From positions 1 to 19,818 of the forward strand of contig DALTYD010000017.1 of the NCBI GenBank assembly GCA_029986255.1: 19,818 nt of DNA. The letters are read 5' to 3'. Positions 6,619 to 13,256 of this stretch are shown here, in pieces (the first letter of the stretch is position 1; each line of letters starts with the position of its first letter). The DNA is from Methanocorpusculum sp. (lineage in GTDB: Archaea > Halobacteriota > Methanomicrobia > Methanomicrobiales > Methanocorpusculaceae). The position numbers and the translations under genes were made by a program. The notes under the pieces were generated by a model. It ran no database searches. It worked only from the letters and a program-made list of their open reading frames with translations, and was not told the DNA's origin.

Positions 6619-7268
6619 TCTACCTCCTTATCTACAACTCTTACCTTTTGCTGCGGATAAAGAATAGCATCCATACCTGTTAGTGCGGCATATGATTCTG
6701 TTCGTGTCATTCCAAATAGAGAACAGAGTGCAAGAATCTCAGTTGTGTTTTTAATCCCGAAGATAGTACTTGCTCCACTTGCAATGGTGAGTGGGAAGTG
6801 ATATTTCCTTTGTAAGAATAGGATCTCTGCATATCGTGAGAGTGCTTGTATCCGACTTTTTGGATTGATGATGCGAGATAAGTCAATGACGATGCCCGTA
6901 TGGTGTTCAGCCGCCATTTTTGCGAGGATGTGATCGAATCCCCTTTTGGGGAGGTCTGTGATCCCTGTTAAGAGATGCACACCTTTGGTAGATATTGCAG
7001 CTCGATTGAAACTGTTTTCCCCGGCACTTACCATGATTACATAGTTTAATGGGCTTTTTCTAATAGCTGCAAGAAATTGTCTATCGTGTTGTTTCTTGTT
7101 GATGATTGTCCCGCGGATAACTGTTACTCCTGCATAGGTTGTTGGGATATTAGAGTCATTGCTGTAGACTATGACGCGTGATATTCCACAGGATTTTGCG
7201 GTGAGTAGCATTCGGCGTACTGTTGCAGTCCCATCCTGATTTACAAATAGGCCGGTGTCAGTAATCAT
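6615..7268 (-). CDS. rnp3: Ribonuclease P protein component 3 (Rpp30)
   Basis: The protein has 217 residues from the ATG at 7268 and the Rpp30 TIM-barrel-like fold. Recognisable segments are SCGISRVIVYSND near the N-terminus, GIVIDLSRIINPKSRIQALS and then FPLTIASGASTIFGIKN. Rpp30 forms the heterotetramer with Pop5 that activates RNase P RNA. The frame stays open upstream to 7421, but those 51 codons lie inside the eL15 gene and do not look like the family. The chosen start lies 19 nt after the eL15 stop and gives the usual length. No clear Shine-Dalgarno precedes it, so the start is probable rather than certain. It overlaps rnp2 by 4 nt. Confidence 0.88.
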   Translation of the reverse strand: MITDTGLFVNQDGTATVRRMLLTAKSCGISRVIVYSNDSNIPTTYAGVTVIRGTIINKKQHDRQFLAAIRKSPLNYVIMVSAGENSFNRAAISTKGVHLLTGITDLPKRGFDHILAKMAAEHHTGIVIDLSRIINPKSRIQALSRYAEILFLQRKYHFPLTIASGASTIFGIKNTTEILALCSLFGMTRTESYAALTGMDAILYPQQKVRVVDKEVE

Positions 7269-7287
7269 ATGAAAAAAGAATGTTGGG

Positions 7288-7872
7288 TTATTTTCCACGA
7301 TTTTTGTTGGAACGGAGGCTTGGGCGGCATTTTTCGGTTCCTGTTCCTCGATTGTGGAGACCACGCCCTTTCCGTCCAGCGGATGATTTTCCGCGATAAA
7401 CACGTCCATGAGTTGTTGCAATCCAGGCGAGATTCTTGTCGGAAAGGATTGCTGGGCTCCTCCGATCTACAAGGATAATTTCAAAATATTTATGTTTTCC
7501 GTCCTGGCCAACCCAGTATGAGTTTAATACTTCCATATTTGGGTAATGATCTTGTGCCCGTTCTTCTGCAATTGTCTGTAGATTCTTTCCGGGCGTTGTT
7601 TTGCGTACTCCCATACGGTTGGTCCTGCGTCCGCGAATGTACCGTGACTTTCTTCGACCCCCTCTGCGGATCGATACACGAACGACGATAATACCCTGCT
7701 TTGCTTTGTAGCCAAGTCTGTGAGCTCGATCGATCCGTGTTGGGTGTTCAATCCGAACAACAGCCCCCTGTCGACGCCATATTTGCATTCTTTCCCAGAG
7801 GAGTCTCTTTACACCAGAATTTTTGGGTTTTTTCCACGCATCTCTAACGTATCCATACATTGATTTTGACAT
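7288..7872 (-). CDS. rpl15e: 50S ribosomal protein eL15 (L15e)
   Basis: The protein has 194 residues, the usual archaeal length, and is very basic. It begins MSKSMYGYVRDAWKKP and contains RIEHPTRIDRAHRLGYKAKQ, VSIRRGGRRKSRYIRGRRTN and KYFEIILVDRRSPAI. It ends with a Gly/Arg-rich tail (SSAGRKGRGLHNRGTGTEK) that threads into rRNA. It is the first gene of the ten-gene superoperon. A near-perfect Shine-Dalgarno (GAGGTG, 7881-7886) stands 8 nt before the ATG. Upstream lies a long AT-rich spacer with box A candidates, so this gene probably marks the main transcription start for the operon. Confidence 0.96.
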   Translation of the reverse strand: MSKSMYGYVRDAWKKPKNSGVKRLLWERMQIWRRQGAVVRIEHPTRIDRAHRLGYKAKQGIIVVRVSIRRGGRRKSRYIRGRRTNRMGVRKTTPGKNLQTIAEERAQDHYPNMEVLNSYWVGQDGKHKYFEIILVDRRSPAILSDKNLAWIATTHGRVYRGKSSAGRKGRGLHNRGTGTEKCRPSLRSNKNRGK

Positions 7873-7880
7873 TTTTTATT

Positions 7881-7886
7881 CACCTC
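7881..7886 (-). promoter_or_regulatory. Strong Shine-Dalgarno of eL15
   Basis: GAGGTG on the minus strand is an extended match to the anti-Shine-Dalgarno of archaeal 16S rRNA, 8 nt before the ATG at 7872. It fixes the start of eL15 and shows that this leading gene has a 5' UTR. Confidence 0.7.
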
Positions 7887-7971
7887 AGGTTCAGCATTTT
7901 TTGTTTCAGTATTTCTTCTGAAAACATTTTGCTACATTCCTGTGATATACAACTGCTCTTCTATAGATCAG

Positions 7972-8010
7972 TTATAAACTTATTATTATTGGATCTATTA
8001 GGTATAAAAA
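7972..8010 (-). promoter_or_regulatory. Box A candidates for the superoperon
   Basis: Two TATA-like elements face eL15 on the minus strand: GTTTATAA (7972-7979) and TTTTTATA (8003-8010). Either would start a transcript about 25 nt downstream and give a 5' UTR of roughly 75-110 nt including the GAGGTG site. The sequence cannot decide which is used. Confidence 0.4.
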
Positions 8011-8096
8011 TCGTGTGGAATATTGTGAAAAATATGGTTTTTGTTCTCAAACGTTGATTAAATCATTTGGTGTAACCTATTATACAGATAGGGTGT

Positions 8097-8172
8097 GTGT
8101 TTTTTTGATCTTCTTTAGAAAAATGAAAAAAAATAATGCGATTATTTGTATTTTTCTCTAGAAAAAAAACAC
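8097..8172. repeat. AT-rich imperfect inverted repeat (long hairpin)
   Basis: The outer arms GTGTTTTTTT (8097-8106) and AAAAAAACAC (8163-8172) pair perfectly. Inner arms around AGAAAAAT and ATTTTTCT also pair, and the centre is AATAAT-GCG-ATTATT (8132-8146). There are unpaired bases between the blocks. The whole can form a roughly 76-nt AT-rich hairpin. Confidence 0.6.
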
Positions 8173-8490
8173 GTGTTATTGGAAAAAATAAATAAAAATT
8201 TTTGTTTTTATTATTGCATTCCTTTCTTCTGGATTGAATATAGTTATCCGGTTATTTTCTGGTTGTTGAACTCCACAACTAAATTGATAATATAATATGA
8301 TCGATACAGAGATATTTCTTTCAATTGCAATAATATGGATACTTTTGTTTGTATTGTGAGCCTTTTGTGCTTTCTTTTTGTGGAACGCTGTATATTCCAT
8401 CTCAAACGTTCTAATTGTTTGTGTACTGGGAGGTGAGGGATTGCATCTTCTCTGTTTTGCTAAAAATCTTTGAGAGTTCTTGTGTCTAAC

Positions 8491-8498
8491 TATATAAA
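8491..8498 (-). promoter_or_regulatory. Box A-like element TTTATATA in the spacer
   Basis: On the minus strand this octamer is identical to the box A used for the tRNA pair. It would start a transcript near 8470 running toward the inverted repeat and eL15. It lies inside the unassigned open frame 8176-8517. Whether it is active is unknown. Confidence 0.35.
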
Positions 8499-8730
8499 TA
8501 TCTAAAGAATGAGTCATTTTATAGTTGTAGCCACTCCTATGTTATTGATTTATTACTTGCATTTCTTCAACAATCCCCTCTCTAGTTATGCGTGTTGATA
8601 TCATCCATATTTTCTCTTACTTTATTGCGTTTTTTGTATTTTTCATCTTTTTTATGTTTGGAAACTGGTATTTTTAAATTAAAGAGGTCATGTATGTGTC
8701 TGTGTATACCGATTTTTAGGTATTGTTATA

Positions 8731-11223
8731 TTACTGATATTCTACCAGATTTTGAACCTGTTTTGGGAGACCACTCTTAAATTGGCGTTGTATCCCCTCA
8801 TAGTACTCGCGAACTCGTTCGTTCATGGTTGGATGCACTCGTAGTTTTGCTGCAGTAAAGTCTGCATCAGTTACAATTGTGCTGTTCCTCCGAAGTGCCT
8901 CCATTGCAGCCTCGCGACAGAGACTTTCAAGATCAGAACCCACAAATCCATCTGTCATTCTTGCAAGTCTCTCGATGAGTTCTGTTCGAACGGGATCCTC
9001 AAACATCACATTGTATGCAACAAACACATCTGTGAGGAGACAGCGAAGTTGTGCACAGGATGGGCCATTATCTTCTTTTTCAATCTTTTTGGAGGCGATT
9101 TTGATTTGCCGTAATGTCAAAGGTTTTCCTGCATACTTTTCTGCAAATCTACGCACACCTCTTTCGCTACAACCTACAAGTGCCGCTGCCGCAGCATCCA
9201 GAGATGAGTTTTCCAGTGGCATATGCCGCATGTGTATTGCGAGAATTGCTTGGCGATCAATTGGTGCAGGCTCTGGGATATAGACGAGGCGATCAAATCT
9301 TCCTGATCGCAGCAGTGCCGGATCAATAATGTCTGGTCGATTTGATGCTGCAAGAATTACAACATCATTTAACGGCTCAATCCCATCCATTTCGGTTAAT
9401 ATCTGATTTAATACGTTTTCCAAAATCTGTGTTCCATCTCCTCCCGTATTCCGAGCCGACGTTAGGGAATCTATCTCATCAAAAAAGATGATTGTCGGTG
9501 CAATTTGCCTAGCTTTACGGAATATATCTCGAACAGCCCGCTCAGACTCTCCCACCCATTTGGAAAGAAGTTGTGGACCTTTGATTGCAATGAAGTTTGC
9601 CCCACTCTCATTTGCAACCGCCTTCGCAATCAATGTCTTCCCTGTTCCAGGTGGTCCATAAAGCAAAATTCCCTTTGGTGGTCGAATATTGAGCTGCATA
9701 AATGCCTCCTTGCGAGTAAATGGATATTCAATTGCTTCGCGGACTTCATTTAGTATTTCCTCAGATCCTCCCACATCCGTCCAATGGATTGTATCGGACT
9801 CAATCGAGATCTCTCGCATGGCAGATGGCATTATCTCCCGTGATGCCTCTATAAAATCTTTTTCAGTAACCTCGAGCTTCATGAGCACCTCTTCTGGAAT
9901 ACGTGTGGCATCAAGTTCTATTACATTCATTTGTCGACGAAGTGCCCGAATTGCCGCCTCACGTGATAGGGCTGCAAGATCTGCCCCAACAAATCCTCGA
10001 GACAAGGCCGCAAGTTGTGTAAGAAGTCTCTCCCGATTTTGGTGGTATTCTGTCTCTGCTGCTTCGATATCCTCCTTGTTTTCTTGTTGTTTCAGTTCTT
10101 TAATCCGTGATGCCCCTTCAAATGGCATGCTGCGCGTGTGAATCTGTAAAATCTCTTTCCTGTCTATCTCAGAAGGTGCCCCAATTTCAATTTCACGGTC
10201 AAATCTCCCTGGTCGACGAAGTGCTGGATCAATTGCATCTGGTCGATTTGTTGCCCCGACCACAACGACTTGTCCGCGGTCTGATATGCCGTCCATCATA
10301 GTTAGCAGCTGTGCAACAACTCTGCGTTCCACTTCTCCTGAAACTTCCTCGCGTCGAGGGGCAATTGAATCCAGCTCATCAATAAAGATAATAGTTGGAG
10401 CATTTGCTTCTGCTTCTTCAAAAATTTCTCGAAGTCGTTGTTCTGATTCTCCGTAATACTTGGAGATAACCTCGGGGCCTGCAATTGAGATAAAGTTTGC
10501 CCCACTTTCATTTGCAACCGCCTTCGCAATCAATGTCTTCCCTGTTCCAGGTGGTCCATAAAGCAATACTCCTTTCGGTGCTTCAATGCCCATTGTTTCA
10601 AATAATTCTGGGTGGCGAATGGGGAGTTCAATCATTTCGCGGACACGGCGGAGTTCTCCTTTGAGTCCTCCAATATCCTCATAACTGATCTGCTTTGTTC
10701 CATCAAATCTGCTAAGTTCTCCTTTATTGGATATTTCAATATTGGTCGTTCGGGAGATAATGCACGCTCCATCCGGTTTGATTGATGCTATTTTAAACTC
10801 AAAAAATGTATTTGGCACGTGAGTCATTATTGGAAGAATATCCCCTGTTGTTATTGGAAAATTGATTAGAGAGTTAGTGAGATCTTCGGTGTCCACATCA
10901 AAGTTCTGAGATATATTCCCTGGAGGTATAAGATAAACACATTCCGCCTCGATCTGTTTTTCCACAGGTCGGACCACTACTCGTTCTCCTGGATTGACAC
11001 TAGCGTTCCTCCTTGTAAATTTGTCGATACGTATTTTCCCTTGGTTCCAGTCTGCAGTCATGGCCCTCCAGACCTTAACAACAGTTTTTGTTTTTCCCTC
11101 AATGAAAATGAGCTGACCCGGAACAATTCCTAGCTGTTGCATAGTTTCTGGGTCAAGTCGAGCTTTTCCTGATCCTTGGTCTTCTGGATATGCACTGTCC
11201 ACTTTGAGAAATAGTTCTGGCAT
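8731..11223 (-). CDS. cdc48: Cdc48/VAT-type AAA+ ATPase (double AAA)
   Basis: The product has 830 residues from MPELFLKVDSAYPEDQGSGK at 11223; the frame is open for 23 more codons upstream, but those do not match the family. An N domain (about 1-180) precedes two AAA+ modules. Each has Walker A GPPGTGKT (223-230 and 523-530). Walker B is IIFIDELDS in D1 (278-286) and IIFFDEIDS in D2 (578-586), and RPGRFDR/RSGRFDR carry arginine fingers. Cdc48 unfolds proteins and can feed the 20S proteasome. Two insertions lie after the MPFE/MPLE strands: about 30 charged residues in D1 (371-402) and about 75 in D2 (671-746). The C-terminus ends VEYQ, with Tyr in the HbYX-like penultimate position. No Shine-Dalgarno is seen at the start. 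Confidence 0.93.
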   Translation of the reverse strand: MPELFLKVDSAYPEDQGSGKARLDPETMQQLGIVPGQLIFIEGKTKTVVKVWRAMTADWNQGKIRIDKFTRRNASVNPGERVVVRPVEKQIEAECVYLIPPGNISQNFDVDTEDLTNSLINFPITTGDILPIMTHVPNTFFEFKIASIKPDGACIISRTTNIEISNKGELSRFDGTKQISYEDIGGLKGELRRVREMIELPIRHPELFETMGIEAPKGVLLYGPPGTGKTLIAKAVANESGANFISIAGPEVISKYYGESEQRLREIFEEAEANAPTIIFIDELDSIAPRREEVSGEVERRVVAQLLTMMDGISDRGQVVVVGATNRPDAIDPALRRPGRFDREIEIGAPSEIDRKEILQIHTRSMPFEGASRIKELKQQENKEDIEAAETEYHQNRERLLTQLAALSRGFVGADLAALSREAAIRALRRQMNVIELDATRIPEEVLMKLEVTEKDFIEASREIMPSAMREISIESDTIHWTDVGGSEEILNEVREAIEYPFTRKEAFMQLNIRPPKGILLYGPPGTGKTLIAKAVANESGANFIAIKGPQLLSKWVGESERAVRDIFRKARQIAPTIIFFDEIDSLTSARNTGGDGTQILENVLNQILTEMDGIEPLNDVVILAASNRPDIIDPALLRSGRFDRLVYIPEPAPIDRQAILAIHMRHMPLENSSLDAAAAALVGCSERGVRRFAEKYAGKPLTLRQIKIASKKIEKEDNGPSCAQLRCLLTDVFVAYNVMFEDPVRTELIERLARMTDGFVGSDLESLCREAAMEALRRNSTIVTDADFTAAKLRVHPTMNERVREYYEGIQRQFKSGLPKQVQNLVEYQ
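9593..9666 (-). repeat. D2 Walker A block, near-identical to 10493-10566
   Basis: This 74-nt stretch encodes the D2 segment from NFIAIK-side Phe through ANESGAN and the P-loop. It matches the D1 copy exactly 900 nt away in 73 of 74 bases, with 59 consecutive identical bases (9608-9666). Confidence 0.9.
10493..10566 (-). repeat. D1 Walker A block, near-identical to 9593-9666
   Basis: Counterpart of the block in D2: same frame, same direction, one mismatch (position 10507). Flanking codons of the same domains diverge normally. Confidence 0.9.
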
Positions 11224-11421
11224 GATTGAGTAATACAATGCTCTGAAATTGATTAATAATATTCTGAAAAGTTCTGTATCTATCTCCTGCACAACCAGTA
11301 ATCCATCTCTTCGATATCATATGAATTCCGAGTAATCAGGATCATTGTCTGGATCCATCATCATTCTCATGTGGGAGATGCTTTATCTTGTGAGTGCAAG
11401 AGTACTATCCAAGAATATTCT

Positions 11422-12594
11422 ATGCGTGTGTTAGTGATTGATCCTGGGTTCGGTGCTGCAGGTGATATGATATGTGGTGCGCTTCTATCTATCTGTGCGG
11501 ATCGTGATGCGGTTCTTCGTGTCATGCAGTCTGTATCTCCCAACCTGTCTGTTTCATCTGTGATAAGATGTGGTGTGCGTGCGTGTTATGTTCAGACACG
11601 AGCAGATACTATTCATCGAACTCTTGCTGAGGTTTTGGATATTGTTCGCGCATCTTCCGCTCCAGCTGCTGCAATTGATCTTGCCATCCGTGTATTTAAT
11701 CGAATTGCCGCAGCTGAGGTACAGGTGCACGGAATCCATCATGTGCATTTCCATGAAGTGGGTGCCGATGATGCAATTGCAGATGTACTTGGTGCTTGTA
11801 CAGCACTTGTGACCCTGAATGTGGACGCTGTACATATTCTCCCCCTGTCGATCGGATTTGGTACAACGGTTTGTGACCATGGGACTATGCAGGTTCCTGC
11901 ACCAGCAACTGCAGAAATTCTCCGGAATTCTGATATTAGAGTTGTGCATGGTTTTTTTTCTGGAGAATTGTGCACTCCAACTGGTGCTGCCCTCCTTGCA
12001 GAATTTTCAACGTTTTCTGACATTACGGAACATCCCGGAAGAATTGTTTCGGTTGGTTCTGGTGCTGGAACCCATGATCCTTCTGATCATCCAAATGTCT
12101 TGCGTGTTATGGTAATGGAGACTACATCACCACTTTTTAGTGAAAATGTTTCTGTTCTGGAGACAAATGTGGATGATCTCTCTGGAGAAATCCTCTCTAA
12201 TGTACTCTCCTCTCTGATGGACGCGGGAGCCCGTGATGCGTGTTTAGTACCAATTGTGATGAAGAAGGGTCGTCCTGGATATCTTATCCGAGTAATCGCT
12301 CTCCCAAAGGATTCGGAACGACTGGCGCGTCTCCTCGCTCGTGAAACCGGTTCTCTGGGTATTCGCTGCATGCCAATGGTGCACCGGTTTGTTGCTGATC
12401 GCAGTCTTTCATCTGAGACAGTGGTGGTGAGTGATAATACAATCACTATTAGTGTAAAAACAGCGTTAATGGATGGAAAACCTTATTCATGTAAAGCGGA
12501 GTTTGATCAGGTGCAAAGGGCCGCGAGATCTTTTGGTATTCCTGCCAGAGATTTGAAGCGAGTTGTTGAGGAGGAGGCATGGCGGAAGAGCTAA
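11422..12594 (+). CDS. larC: LarC-type nickel pincer cofactor protein (DUF111)
   Basis: The protein has 390 residues beginning MRVLVIDPGFGAAGDMICGA, the LarC opening (D-x-x-x-G-x-x-G-D-M). The His-rich motif HGIHHVHFHEVGADDAIAD is at 103-121 and the CTPTGAALL segment at 184-192. The C-terminal half contains ETNVDDLSGEIL (247-258) and KKGRPGYLI. LarC is a CTP-dependent cyclometallase that inserts nickel into the pincer cofactor of lactate racemase-like enzymes. Many methanogens carry larC, and its client enzyme there is often unknown. The gene is one unbroken frame, unlike the split larC1/larC2 of some bacteria. The in-frame GTG at 11371 would add 17 residues unlike the family. larB, larE and larA are not in the window. 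Confidence 0.9.
   Translation: MRVLVIDPGFGAAGDMICGALLSICADRDAVLRVMQSVSPNLSVSSVIRCGVRACYVQTRADTIHRTLAEVLDIVRASSAPAAAIDLAIRVFNRIAAAEVQVHGIHHVHFHEVGADDAIADVLGACTALVTLNVDAVHILPLSIGFGTTVCDHGTMQVPAPATAEILRNSDIRVVHGFFSGELCTPTGAALLAEFSTFSDITEHPGRIVSVGSGAGTHDPSDHPNVLRVMVMETTSPLFSENVSVLETNVDDLSGEILSNVLSSLMDAGARDACLVPIVMKKGRPGYLIRVIALPKDSERLARLLARETGSLGIRCMPMVHRFVADRSLSSETVVVSDNTITISVKTALMDGKPYSCKAEFDQVQRAARSFGIPARDLKRVVEEEAWRKS
12568..12577 (+). promoter_or_regulatory. Purine-rich Shine-Dalgarno of radB
   Basis: GAGGAGGAGG lies inside the last codons of larC, ending 1 nt before the radB ATG at 12579. It fixes the radB start and couples its translation to larC. Confidence 0.7.
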
Positions 12595-13256
12595 TTCACA
12601 AAATATCTACGACAGTTGAAGGATTTGATCGACTACTCGGTGGTGGGCTTGAACCGAAAATGATTACACAATTAGTGGGAGAAGCTGGGTCTGGAAAGAG
12701 TACGCTCTGTCTTGTTGCTGCAGTTTCGGTGCTACGTGCTGGATTTGAAGTGATTTACATTGATTCGGAAGGATTTTCCTCGGAGCGTTTCTCTCAGATT
12801 GCAGGAATTGATACGGAGGAATGTGCAAAACATATTTATATTAAAGAGCCAATGACATTTGCCGAGCAAGGGCGTCTGATTGCTGAGTGTGAGTCCTTAT
12901 TGCGCGCGAGAAATATCCACTTGATCGTGGTTGATTCGATGACTGCGCTATACCGTTTGGAACAGCTAGATACCAAGGACGCCCTTTCTATGCTGTCGCA
13001 TCAAGTGATGCTTTTGCTTGCTCTTTCCAAACGTTTTGATGTTCCTGTAATGATTACGAATCAAGTGTTTATGGATGTTGAACATCATCAACTGCGTGGA
13101 CTTGGGGGTACGGCCCTCGCACATATCTCCAAAACAATCCTTAGGATAGAAAAACGTGATGGATTTCGGCGTGCAGTGGTGATAAAACATCGTTCGCAAC
13201 CCGATGGAGTGTACTGGGATTTTTTGATTACCAGTAATGGGGTTACGGATCGGTAG
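12579..13256 (+). CDS. radB: DNA repair and recombination protein RadB
   Basis: The 225-residue RecA/RadA-fold protein lacks the N-terminal helix-hairpin-helix domain of RadA, as RadB does. Walker A GEAGSGKS is at 34-41 after the TTVEGFDRLLGGGLE opening, and Walker B LIVVDS is at 115-120. The L2/DNA-binding side contains ITNQVFMDVE and LRGLGGTALAHIS, and KHRSQPDG is at 203-210. RadB is a euryarchaeal recombinase paralogue that acts as a mediator for RadA and binds the Holliday-junction resolvase Hjc. The gene overlaps larC by 16 nt, and its 3' end overlaps the convergent HAD gene by 14 nt. Confidence 0.95.
   Translation: MAEELIHKISTTVEGFDRLLGGGLEPKMITQLVGEAGSGKSTLCLVAAVSVLRAGFEVIYIDSEGFSSERFSQIAGIDTEECAKHIYIKEPMTFAEQGRLIAECESLLRARNIHLIVVDSMTALYRLEQLDTKDALSMLSHQVMLLLALSKRFDVPVMITNQVFMDVEHHQLRGLGGTALAHISKTILRIEKRDGFRRAVVIKHRSQPDGVYWDFLITSNGVTDR

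Larger units (their letters stand above)
7873..8730. other. AT-rich spacer between cdc48 and the superoperon
   Basis: About 0.86 kb. It holds the eL15 promoter region, an imperfect inverted repeat at 8097-8172 and a box A-like element at 8491-8498. A 113-codon minus-strand frame at 8176-8517 has no recognisable family. I see no gene that can be supported. Confidence 0.6.

Noticed and set aside
7269..7421. N-terminal extension of rnp3 by 51 codons
   Set aside because: It lies entirely inside or just after eL15, has no family resemblance, and the ATG at 7268 gives the normal Rpp30 length.
9505..10141. Long open frames antisense to cdc48
   Set aside because: They are mirror frames of a strongly coding gene, are Ser/Arg-rich and have no domain features.
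9593..10566. The repeated 74-nt block as a mobile element or integration repeat
   Set aside because: Both copies are in frame at homologous Walker A regions of one gene, so module homology plus conversion explains them better.
11224..11292. N-terminal extension of Cdc48 by 23 codons from a GTG
   Set aside because: Archaeal Cdc48 proteins begin near MPELFLKVDSAYPED; the extra residues are hydrophobic leader-like and unlike the family.
11280..11345. 21-codon minus-strand open frame upstream of cdc48 (MILITRNSYDIEEMDYWLCR...), a possible leader peptide
   Set aside because: It has no Shine-Dalgarno and is too short to judge; frames of this size arise by chance. Only ribosome profiling could support it.
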